64,000 bases of DNA, taken from the NCBI GenBank assembly GCA_963971535.1, contig OZ020599.1, positions 93,569,765 to 93,633,764 of the forward strand. The letters run 5' to 3'. This DNA comes from Notolepis coatsorum (lineage: Eukaryota; Chordata; Actinopteri; Aulopiformes; Paralepididae). The notes under the pieces were generated by a model, which did not search any database, was not told the DNA's origin, and saw only the letters and a program-made list of their open reading frames with translations. Each line of letters begins with the position of its first letter. The stretch's first letter is position 1. This document shows, one piece after another, positions 12,560-24,500 of this stretch. Made by a program: the position numbers and the translations under genes.

Positions 12560-15500
12560 ATCACTTGAATGTGTCTCTGTGCTCCCAGGTGCTGTTGGCA
12601 GAATGCGGCCTCTCCCTGGCTCCTCCCCACAGCGGCCGCTGGAACTCCTTAATGATCTCCATGCGCCACATGCTGAGGGGGTCTGACTGGAGTACCATAA
12701 TGACCCTCCTGGCCCAGGCGCGCATAGAGGCCAAGGACACCACCAGCACCCCGCCCTTGGTGAGGGCCAAGCGGGAACAGGTGGCCGACATCCTGGGCCT
12801 CTTGGAGCCTTTCGAGGAAGCCATCCAGGTAAAAAGAAATGTTTTCTTTGTTTGTTTGTTCCAAGATTTTCACAATCCTCCCTTTCATTTCTCTGTTTAT
12901 AGCTGCTTGTCTCTTCCATCTCTTATATTTACATTTAGTCATTTAGCTGAACGCTTTTATCCAAAGGAACTTACAAGTTCCGTACAACTAGTCAGCAGGA
13001 AGGGTACAACTCTGGCAGCTAAGTAACAATGTTCGTCAAACAGTGTTGAACTTGGGGGTCTTGAGTGCATAGTAGTAAAGACATATTAGCATAGTAGGTA
13101 ATAGGGCTGTCCCCGACTAAGGATTTGGATGGTCAACTATGATTGGCCAAAATTTGACGAAAAAAATTAATTGGTAAAAAAATAAAAAATAAAGTATAAT
13201 ATATATATATATATATATTTTTTATCATTCCATTTGGGCTGTGACGGGTGCTTAACACATTCCCTGCCACGCACTTTCAGCATCTTATACCATTCTCTGC
13301 CAGTACTGTAAGTCTATGGAGATTCTTTGCAGGGCTATAACTTTTTAAATTGTATTGCTAAATTGACATTACTATGGCCCATTCAACATCGATTATCTAT
13401 CGTTCAGGATGTAGGAACGTTTTACTTTTTCATGCATACATTCATACGAAAATACTGTCTAGAATATAAATGTTTTTTTTTTTTTTTTTTTTCACTTTTT
13501 CTCCCATTTTCTATATTTTCTCCCATCCCAATTTCGTATCATCCAATTCAACCCTCCCCTGTCACGAACGCTGTTTCTTGCCTCCCACAAGCCGGCTGCA
13601 ATGTGGACTAAGTCATACATAGCACAAGTCCCCTCCGGTACTTGAGGTAACAGCAGTCGCATCTTTTCACCTGCGCAGCTCGATCTCTCAGTGGCGAGGA
13701 GTAACGCGTGGGAGGCTCACGCTGCCCCCGACACTTCCTGATTCCGACACTTCCTGATTCTACTGCGCAGGCGCACCAACCGACCTGTAGGAGTCGCTGT
13801 CCACAACGCCCGATCCCCACCCATCAGTTTCCCACCCCCTAATACGGCCAATGTGTATTAGTATGAACGACCAGCTAAACTGAAAGCAATGTGGAGCGCT
13901 GGGCTCGAACAGGCAAGCCCAGCGTCTCCGTCATTCGTGGCGAGCGCCTTGCCCACTACGCCACGTAGCCGCCCGAATATAAATATGTTTTTATCGTTTT
14001 CTGCAGTAATTCCTAGAATGTGAGATATCTGGCATAAACGCATATATAGATTATCAAATGCCGTTTGTTGCCGATCCACGCTATATAAAAAATTTCAACT
14101 GTACATGATCCTAAACGTTATGACTGATCATGCGCAGATGAACAGAGGGGGGGGGGGTCGTTTATAATTCCGTGATCGTCGTTAAATGCTTTTTTTTTTT
14201 TTTAACTTAATTTTTTTGCGTTTATCGCTTTTCTGGTCAAGTATGACCGACAGTTGTAGGGTGAAACGGGAGAGAGAGCAGGGGAAGACATTCGGCAAAT
14301 GACGGCGAGTCCGGGAATCGAACTCGGAGTCAACCAGATCCGTGACGCAGCACGGTATTCCGCGACGCAGCGCGGTACATGGTGTGCTACTGGAGCACCC
14401 CCGTTGTTAAATGCTTTATGTAGTATGGGTGATGTATAGATCAGAGCAGTTTGCATGGATAATAATAAACAAACAGGCTGAAAGTAACGTCAACGTCCTC
14501 TTACCGTTGGGCGATGAGACTGGAGCAAAAAGATCCCAGTTATTTGATGGGGATCGAGTCGATCCATTTCCGGTTTGTATAATAATAATACACGCCCAAA
14601 TCATGTCGATTATTGAGTTATGGCAGCGATCCATATCCACGGTGTGTGGCTAGAGTCCCGCAACGATATGCGAGTGGCCGGACGCATTTCGGAGACGCAC
14701 CGAGATCCAACCAGCCATTTCCGGTTTGGCAACTCGCCGATCATCCACCAGGGGGCAGTATTGAAGCGTTGCAGAGTTGTGCCGGCTCACACAGCATCAG
14801 ACCAGGCTCCGTGAGGGAAATATGAATAACATGGCGAAAATATGAAATATGATCTCAATAACGTCGTACGCCGTGGATTGGCAGAATTCGCATGAACTTG
14901 AAACCCGTCGTACGAAGTTTATGGCGCAGGATGTGTTAATGTCTGAAGGAGTCGACTGAAGGCTTCTTGTCCTCTGCAAAAGCATGCAATTGGTCCACTG
15001 ATGGATACATCTTGATATTTGTCTAGTCTAGTGTGTTCATTAGATGGGTGAAATCCTCTTTCAGTGCCTCTGTGCCTGTTTTCGTAGGCAGTTAGCCTCT
15101 GGTATGCGTTCCATTAGCATTAGCCACGCTTCTAGGCCTCTTTTCTTTTGGAAAGAATGATAATTAAAAACATTTTTTTTATAAAAAAAAATATAATTTT
15201 TTTGTATTCAACTAAGAGGTTGGCAGTCGACTATGGCTCCTTTCGACCGATTAGTCGACTAATCGACTAATGGGGGTCAGCCCTAGTAGGTAATAATATA
15301 GGTAACTAAGGTAGATTCCTTAGTAGCGGAGTGGATAATAGTCAGTAAGACAGTACAAGGTTAGTATTTAGCTGCTCTTAGCTGTGACCAAGCAGCTAGT
15401 AGAAGTCTGTTGGTCTGTCCCAAAATATTTTTTAAATGTTGTTTGCCACAATGATAGATATTGGTGTGCCAATGCATCAGAACAAGTATCACACCAATTA

Positions 15501-18500
15501 GCCTGTTACGTCCCCCAGAAAGATAGAAAGTCCAGGGGATGAGGGGAGTAACAATAGAAAATCCAGGGGATGAGGGGAGTAACAATGGAAGGTCCAGGGG
15601 ATGAGGGGAGTAACAATAGAAGGTCCAGGGGATGAGGGGAGTAACAATAGAAGGTCCAGGGGATGAGGGGAGTAACAATAGAAGGTCCAGGGGATGAGGG
15701 GAGTAACAATAGAAGGTCCAGGGGATGAGGGGAGTAACAATAGAAGGTCCAGGGGATGAGGGGAGTAACAATAGAAGGTCCAGGGGATGAGGGGAGTAAC
15801 AATAGAAGGTCCAGGGGATGAGGGGAGTAACAATAGAAGGTCCAGGGGATGAGGGGAATAACAATAGAAGGTCCAGGGGATGAGGGGAGTAACAATAGAA
15901 GGTCCAGGGGATGAGGGGAGTAACAATAGAAGGTCCAGGGGATGAGGGGAGTAACGATAGAAATTAACCCAGGGCTCCTCCCGACAGCATGTTGAAGTGT
16001 CCTTGAGCAAGACACTTAACCCCTAACTGCTCCCGATGAGCAGGTTGGCACCTTGCATAGTCGCCTCCGTGGTGAATATGAGGCATAAGTTGTGTATATA
16101 AATACAGTCCATTTACCATATAATAAACTTGTGACTACCATGTGATCATGAGTTATGAGTTACCAAAAACAATCTGTTGATAATGTCTGTTGATCAGTCG
16201 TTTTTGTACTTTTTAAACATTGGACTTGGGCCCAATCCTCCAAGGTTCTCCAAGGTGACGGGGTGACCTTCTCCTTCATCATCCCCTCTCTGATCGGCCT
16301 GGATAAGACCTTGGAGAAGCGCACCACCAGCTACACACACTTCGCCAGGGCCCTGCGAGCCGGCCTCCACGCTCACTTCCAGTCCCTGGTGGCCGAGAGG
16401 GACCTGATCCTGGCCACCGTCCTCGACCCCCGGATCAAACTGCAGGTGATTTCTTCTGACGCATGTCTGTATGGGCTGCTGTCGAATCAGGTTTACTTCT
16501 CATAGCCCATTATCAGCCCAGAAGGTTAACCGTCTGTAGTGTGGTAGTGAAAGGGTTAAACTTCTGTAGTGTGGCAGTGAAAGGGTTAAACTTCTGTAGT
16601 GTGGTAGTGAAAGGTTAACCTTCTGTAGTGTGGTAGTGAAAGGTTAACCTTCTGTAGTGTGGTAGTGAAAGGGTTAACCTTCTGTAGTGTGGTAGTGAAA
16701 TGCTTAACCTTCTGTAGTGTGGTAGTGGAAGGTTAACCTTCTGTAGTGAAAGGGTTCACCTTCTGTAGTGTGGTAGTGAAAGGGTTCACCTTCTCTAGTG
16801 TGGCAGTGAAAGGTTAACCTGTAGTGTGGTAGTGAAAGGTTAACCTGTAGTGAAAGGGTTCACCTTCTCTAGTGTGGTAGTGAAAGGGTTCACCTTCTGT
16901 AGTGTGGCAGTGAAAGTGTTAACCTTCTGTAGTGTGGTAGTGAAAGGGTTAACCTTCTGTAGTGTGGTAGTAAAAGGTTAACCTTCTGTAGTCTGGTGGT
17001 GAAAGGGTTAACCTTCTGTAGTGTGGTAGTGAAAGGTTAACCTTCTGTAGTGTGGTAGTGAAAGGTTAACCTTCTGTAGTGTGGTTGTGAAAGGTTAACC
17101 TGTAGTGTGGTAGTGAAAGGTTAAACTTATGTAGTGTGGCAGTGAAAGTTTTAACCTTCTGTAGTGTAGTAGTGAAAGGTTAACCGTCTGTAGTGTGGCA
17201 GTGAAAGTGTTAACCTTCTGTAGTGTGGTAGTGAAAGGTTAACCTTCTGTAGTGTGGTAGTGAAAGGGTTAACCTTCTGTAGTGTGGTAGTGAAAGGTTA
17301 ACCTTCTGTAGTGTGGTAGTGAAAGGTTAACCTTCTGTAGTGTGGTAGTGAAAGGGTTAACCTTCTGTAGTGTGGTAGTGAAAGGTTAACCTGTAGTGTG
17401 GTAGTGAAAGGTTAACCTTCTGTAGTGTGGTAGTGAAAGGTTAACCTTCTGTAGTGTGGTAGTGAAAGGTTAACCTTCTGTAGTGTGGCAGTGAAAGTGT
17501 TAACCTTCTGTAGTGTGGTAGTGAAAGGTTAACCTTCTGTAGTGTGGTAGTGAAAGCGTTAACCTTCTGTAGTGTGGTAGTGAAAGGTTAACCTTCTGTA
17601 GTGTGGTTGTGAAAGGTTAACCTTCTGTAGTGTGGCAGTGAAAGTGTTAACCTTCTGTAGTGTGGTAGTGAAAGGTTAACCTTCTGTAGTGTGGTAGTGA
17701 AAGCGTTAACCTTCTGTAGTGTGGTAGTGAAAGGTTAACCTTCTGTAGTGTGGTAGTGAAAGGTTAACCTTCTGTAGTGTGGTAGTGAAAGCGTTAACCT
17801 TCTGTAGTGTGGCAGTGAAAGTGTTAACCTTCTGTAGTGTGGCAGTGAAAGGGTTCAAATGGATCTCCCATACAACATCTTTAGTTGTACAGTTAACGAT
17901 AGGTTATGTATATAACCTAGTTATATGAGTACTGGCTGAGCGTCTCGCTCTTCGCCATTGAGATATACCTCATCTCCAGTACCTACTGTACTTCATTAAC
18001 GAAACAAAACACCCATGCACTTGACCAGGCCCCGCCCCGGTGTACCCCTATAAGGCACCAGGCGTGGTCACACTCACCCTTCCTCTGGAAAAGTTTCCCA
18101 TCAAGAAAAACCCCACCAAGGGACCTCAGGGCACGCTAAAAGCGAGACGCTCAGCCAGTACTCATATAACTAGGTTATATACATAACCTATCGTTATATA
18201 CTCGTACTGGCCAATCGCGTCTCGCTCATCGCCATTGAGATATGGGGCAGAGCAGACGCGTGGCCCAACAAATGTACCCCCTGAGGGCCCGCAAGCCCTA
18301 CCACCAGGGGGGAGGGGAGTCCCGTCACCCCCCCTTCCTAGCGAAGAGGGGGCCGCAGTCAACTCCACCCAAGTGTGAAAAAAGAGGGAACTAGAGACCC
18401 CTAAAAACGCACAGCACAGGCGGGACCACGTGTGACACATCACCTCGTGGCACACACCCACACACCCCTGCTAACCCACCGAAGGGCGGGACGCAGGGGA

Positions 18501-21500
18501 GGTCCCAGACCTCAGAACCGCCTGGGAAACAGAACCCCCAGTCATGTCCATGAGGTAAAACCTAACGAAGGGACCCGGGGAGGACCAGGAGGCCGCAGCA
18601 CAGATGTTCTCCACCGAGGCCCCCCCTACGAGTGGAGTGCGCCCTGACACCCCCAGGGGGGGCCAGCCCAGCCAACGAGTAGGGCAATGCCCTCGCACAA
18701 CCAATGTGACAGGCGCTGTTTTGACAGTGCCTTACCAGCGCGAGAGCCACCGTAACAAACAAAGAGCTGATCGGTAGCCCTGAGGTCCTGAGTCCAGCTG
18801 AGGTAAACCCCCAAAGCCCGGACTGGACACGACAGGTTAAGGCTTGCCTCTAACTCACCAGCGTGAGGAGGCAGATGAAACGCCTGAACCACAATATCCC
18901 CGGAGCAAAAGAGCTCCGGATATTTCTTGGCACGAAGACTGGATTAGGCCTCAGAGTCGCACCGCTATTGACACGAATAGACAAGCACTCAGGCCGCACC
19001 GAGAGAGCACAAAGCTCACCCACGCGCTTAGCGGAGGTGATGGCCAGCAGGAATGCAGTCTTGAAGACAGCTGTTCCAAAGACGCTTGCTCAAGAGGCTC
19101 AAACGGGCCTCGGACAACCGGCCGAGGACCAGTTGGAGGTCCCAACTCGGAGACAGAGAACGTGTCACCGGCTTATCGTAACCCGCGATAGTTGAAGGAT
19201 GGTGTCGCCCACAGAAGGGACCATCCCCTCCAGACTCACCCTCTCAACAGCCAAACCATCAGTGGCTGGCCCAGCACAGGGAACTGCCACAGAGACCCGT
19301 GCGCCTGAGAGAGGGCCTGCGACGACCAAGGAACAGGCCACGGCGGGGCTAACAAGAGCTGGATCAGGACCGGGAACCACACAGCTGTGCCCCAGTCCGG
19401 CGCGAACAGGACCAAGGTCCTGCGCTCCCGACGTATCCGCACCAACAACTGACCCATCAGATGTATGGGGGGAAAAACGTACAGAATCCCAGGCGGCCAC
19501 GGCATCGGTCCCAGACCTGCCCGACTATGTCCGGACGTAATCCCCACTCGTCAGGGTGAGGACCGCCCCGCGACATCACATCTGCACCCACATTCACCCT
19601 GCCGGGGATATGGAGAGCCCTCAGGCTGCGCAGATGGAGAACGCCCATAGCCAGCCGACCGCCGCCCCCCGCACTAGACGGGGGGAGCGTACTCCTCCTT
19701 GTCTGTCGATATACGACACTGACATCGTATTTTCCGTCCTGATCAAAACACCGTTTGAGGACCAGAAGGACTGCCTTCAATTCCAACACATTGAACGTAG
19801 CGCAGACCGGGCAGCATGGTCTTGCCAGCTGCCCCCTACTGCGTTGGGAGTGAGGGAGGCGTCGGTGAAGACCGTGACGTGTGACAGCCTACTGCCCATG
19901 GGGACCCCCCTGGTGAGGGCCCCAGGCCCTCCCCAGAGGGCGAGGTCCCCCAGTACTGACATGGGAACCTTAGCCGCTTCCACTTGCCTCTCACCGGGTC
20001 TATTTCCAGACTGGAAAACCACCTCCGTATCCTCCTCATGAGGTGAAGAGGAGGCCAAGAGGGACCAGGGAATGAGCAGATGCTATAATATCGAGCAGGC
20101 GCATCACGGACAGCGCCGTAACCGTCCTAGGACGGAACCTCCTGAGCGTGTCGATAACATGCTCTGAGAGGGATGCCCATATAGACCTTGAGCTTAGAAT
20201 AACTCCACCCGTTGACTGGGAAGAGGACTACTCTACTTCCAGTCTACAGCAAACCCCAGGCTGGTGAGGAATTCCACCACCTGCCTGGTATGAGACCTGA
20301 CGATCCACCTTGACCGCCAAGGACCAGAACGTCGTCAGGGCAGAATACACTTCGTAACCCCTGACGACGCAGAGGCCCCAGTGCGGCCTCCACGCACTTG
20401 GTGAAGATGCGGGAAGCCAGAGAATAGCCGAACAGCAGCCTCTGGTACTCATACACTAAACCCTGCAAAGGAAGCGTAGGTAAGCCCTAGGATGGAAGAT
20501 CGGGATGCGAATACGCATCCTACAGGTCTATGGAGGAGAACCAGGCCCCCACCTGACGGTGTTCAACAGGTAGGAGACGGTCCAAAATGCTGAACCTTCC
20601 CATGGGACAGGTCCAGCATGGGTCCGACACCCCCCCCCCCTCCCGATTTCTAGGGCACCAGATAATACCGGGAGGAAAACGCCACGACGATGGCTTGCTT
20701 CGCCCACAGAGATTGGATCTCGTTGACCAGAGCTGTCACTGCTGGTGACCCTGACAATAGGGTCTGCACCAAACCTGAAAACGGTGCGGTTGTGTAAACG
20801 CAAGTCCCCGCCTCAGCGTTCTCTCCATCCACCTCGACATATGGTACTGCTGTAGCCATATGTGATGATACTCCCAAAACGCACTGCCGCCATTTGGCGC
20901 TGGTCCGCTAGGAACTGTAGATAGGCGGCCCGGTCCCACCCGCTGTGCGTAGCCAACCCTGGACCCGCTAACCCTGCGAGCAGAGCGTTCCGTGGTCGGG
21001 ACATCGGACCCTGACACTACCCACGAGGCAATCGCACCCAAGGGGGCACCTCGACAGAAAGGGCCGGTTTGATACGGGGGAAGCTGACATCATACTAGGT
21101 GACAAAAGCTCCCCCACTGAACTCCCCTCCAGCATGCTGAGGAGTTGTTCTGCAGCTGGACATGCAAGGTGTGAGGCCCCCATGGGTTCCTACACACCGT
21201 AGCCCTGCAGTGATATTACTACCACCCAAATCACGCGTGCCTGCCAGACCACTGCAGGCTCTCCGGAGTGGGAGGCATCAACGTGATACCCGGCCTGGCG
21301 AGGTCGGGGAAGCCCGCACTGTTTGCCTCAAGAGGTCTCGAGCCCCCCTGCTGACAACCCTTGTAGTTGACAGACGTAACACCAGGCTCAACCAAACACA
21401 GACGCAGAACGTGTGGCGTGGGAGCCGCTTGACAGCATAACATTCTCATGGACAGACCCAGTCTCAGCCATCAACTGGGTGTCAGCCCCTGTCCCCATGA

Positions 21501-24500
21501 GAAGCGAACGTGGGGCCGCTTGCACTTCATTGAAGACACGCGGCCTGCAGCCAAAGGAAACAAATCAGAGCCCCTTTTCCGCTGGTGTTGGGGGAGCGAG
21601 TGACCGGAGAGCAAGCTGCACACAGCTGGACGGCGACGTTTTTTTAGGGCGTGCTCATCCAATGTAGCCGATCCCTCGGCCGCCAAGGCTGTCGACCTTG
21701 TGGACACCTGTTGATGTTGAGCCCAGGGTACCTCAGGCGGGGGAAACATGGCCGCTGGTCGAGGGCCTCGCCACAGCACCCAAGGGGGCACCTCGACAGA
21801 AAGGGCCGGTTTGATACGGGGGAAGCTGACATCATACTAGGTGACAAAAGCTCCCCCACTGAACTCCCCTCCAGCATGCTGAGGAGTTGTTCTGCAGCTG
21901 GACATGCAAGGTGTGAGGCCCCCATGGGTTCCTACACACCGTAGCCCTGCAGTGATATTACTACCACCCAAATCACGCGTGCCTGCCAGACCACTGCAGG
22001 CTCTCCGGAGTGGGAGGCATCAACGTGATACCCGGCCTGGCGAGGTCGGGGAAGCCCGCACTGTTTGCCTCAAGAGGTCTCGAGCCCCCCTGCTGACAAC
22101 CCTTGTAGTTGACAGACGTAACACCAGGCTCAACCAAACACAGACGCAGAACGTGTGGCGTGGGAGCCGCTTGACAGCATAACATTCTCATGGACAGACC
22201 CAGTCTCAGCCATCAACTGGGTGTCAGCCCCTGTCCCCATGAGAAGCGAACGTGGGGCCGCTTGCACTTCATTGAAGACACGCGGCCTGCAGCCAAAGGA
22301 AACAAATCAGAGCCCCTTTTCCGCTGGTGTTGGGGGAGCGAGTGACCGGAGAGCAAGCTGCACACAGCTGGACGGCGACGTTTTTTTAGGGCGTGCTCAT
22401 CCAATGTAGCCGATCCCTCGGCCGCCAAGGCTGTCGACCTTGTGGACACCTGTTGATGTTGAGCCCAGGGTACCTCAGGCGGGGGAAACATGGCCGCTGG
22501 TCGAGGGCCTCGCCACAGCCGCTGGCGAGGCCGTGCTCTCACTTCTGGCTGCGCGGCGTGAGGCGGTGTGGGGCCTAGGTCAAATACCGCCCGCGCTCCA
22601 GCGGAAAGACCAAAGTCCCTCTGCGGAGAGGGGAGCCCTGAGGAGGGATTTTTTTTTAACTTCTCACCCCCGCAAAGGGAGACTAATCCAACCAAGATGT
22701 CTGTAAACAAGCGTTGACAGCATCCTAGCCCTCCCTGCGGTTATAGCTTGTGGCTAGGTCAAAGCTAATAACGTCAAAACCTTGCACGATGTTTCGACGT
22801 CGGCTGGCCTTCATGGCCCCGCCACCCGACACCATTTTTAACAGAAAAAAACACCAATTCGAACAAAGTTACTAATTGCTGCTAATTCTATACCGTCTAT
22901 ACTGTGGCGGTATAGGCTTAACAGCCCACCAGCCACCCGCCGGGCCGACTCACCTCATGGCGTTGGCCGGGCGGGGCACTATTTAAACATGCCAGAGGCA
23001 AAGGACTGATGCCACCTGCTTCATAAACACGGAGCACCAGTGGTGGTTGCAACCAGCAACCTCCACTGTGGTGTGCACCCATGAAGGGGTTAATGAATAA
23101 ATGAACTAAAACACCACCAATACACTGCAGAATGGGCTAGCCCATACACACAACGTTAAGGGGATGCAGACCAGAGAACACCAGTTCCGCATACCATTCA
23201 TAATATTCACAAAAAGCATACCAGCCCTAGGCCTCAGCCCATTCACCCATGAAAAAGGTAAACAAGCCCCTGTCAATACTCCCAACAGTAGACACCGATT
23301 GACCATCAGCATGAATGGTTAAGAGGAGGGAAGATCTTTTTCTAAAAAGACAGCCCTCAGTGGGGAATCAAAACAGAAACAGTAACCCAGCATCATAGCA
23401 TAACGTTAGCCGTGCGCTCCAGGATGCGTGAATATTAAAGGCAACCAACTTGTGTTCGGCTTTTCTCTGATTGGCCGCGCCCCCACGCGCAGGCAAGCGC
23501 AGTCGTCCCACGTCCCAAATGAAATCCAAGGAGCGCGCGCGAGCGGCAGCGCGGGCAACCAACTTGTGGCTGCTGTTCCAACGCACTTGTGTTGGGCTGC
23601 GGTAGCAGTGGAGCGCAATGAAATGTGCTGAACTAGAAAGCGTAACGTTATTATGTTTCGCGTTTTTAACAACCAACTACCAGATTCACTCGTGTATAAA
23701 CAAAGCCCATACAGTTATGAAATGCGCAGAACTAGAAAGCGTAGCGTTATTATGTTTCGCGTTCCATTGATTAACGCCATTACCTGCTGTGCTGTAGGAA
23801 GCAGAGGTACAGTAAGTTACAGTAGGTGTAGGTTACATGTTTAATCAAAGCCCATAAAATTTTTTAGATGAATGATTGTGGATATAATATAGAAAACACA
23901 TCATTATGATATTGTCAGAGGGAGAGGCATGACTTCGCGACAGCCATATTAGACACTCTCTGTACATCAGTGTGGAACTGTAACGTTATATGTTATTTCG
24001 CCCGTGGAGGCTGCTGAGCCTGAAGCGCCAGCGGGGCGACGCGGTGGTTTATCCCCGGCTTTCGTGCGCCGCCGCCGGCTTGATACAGCTTCAGCAGCAG
24101 CAGCGGCGGTGCTCTGTTGTAGGAAGCCCTTCAATGACAGCGGCGCGCTCTCATATTTTGCGAATGCATAAACTATATCTTAAATTATGGCTATGTGTCT
24201 AATATGGCTGTCGCTTATCAATGACTTCGCGACAGCCATATTAGACACATCGCCATAATTTAAGATATAGTTTATGCATTCGCAAATATGAGAGCTCTGT
24301 CATTGAAGTGGGTGGTGGCAGCATTACTAACAGTAGCGATTTTTATTGTTTTGTCATGACCAAACATAATCCCAACATAGATAGGAGGTGTACTGTATGT
24401 CAAATGTCGGTCATGTGGTGGAAGAGTTTAGTACAGTCACACAACAGAACACCGCTGTAGTACAGTCACACAACAGAACACCGCTGGTTCGACCAGCGCT

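Larger units (their letters stand above)
13252..14939. mobile_element. piggyBac-like element with TTAA borders, inside the hAT element
   Basis: It starts TTAACACATTCCCTGCCACG and ends GGCGCAGGATGTGTTAA, so TTAA and CACAT are mirrored at the two ends. No transposase frame was recognised; it carries a SINE at 13472-13974. Confidence 0.5.
13102..15285. mobile_element. hAT element, 8-bp target duplication
   Basis: Ends TAGGGCTGTCCCCGACTAA and ATGGGGGTCAGCCCTA are inverted with mismatches. GTAGGTAA flanks both sides exactly (13094-13101, 15286-15293). A piggyBac-like element and SINEs lie inside. Confidence 0.88.
12925..15360 (+). mobile_element. L2 LINE 3' fragment split by later insertions
   Basis: ATATTTACATTTAGTCATTT with GCTTTTATCCAAAGG is the conserved 3' tail of fish L2, also present at 59770-59840. 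The fragment runs to 13101 and resumes at 15286 after a hAT insertion. Confidence 0.7.

Noticed and set aside
15361..16015. Three overlapping minus-strand frames of about 170 codons with Pro/Leu/Ser repeats
   Set aside because: They come from the 31-bp minisatellite; each frame cycles through the same peptides and no gene structure is present.
19165..20041. Plus-strand frames of 90-160 codons across 19.2-20.0 kb
   Set aside because: Shadows of the GC-rich DIRS RT and RNase H region, which has its conserved blocks on the minus strand.
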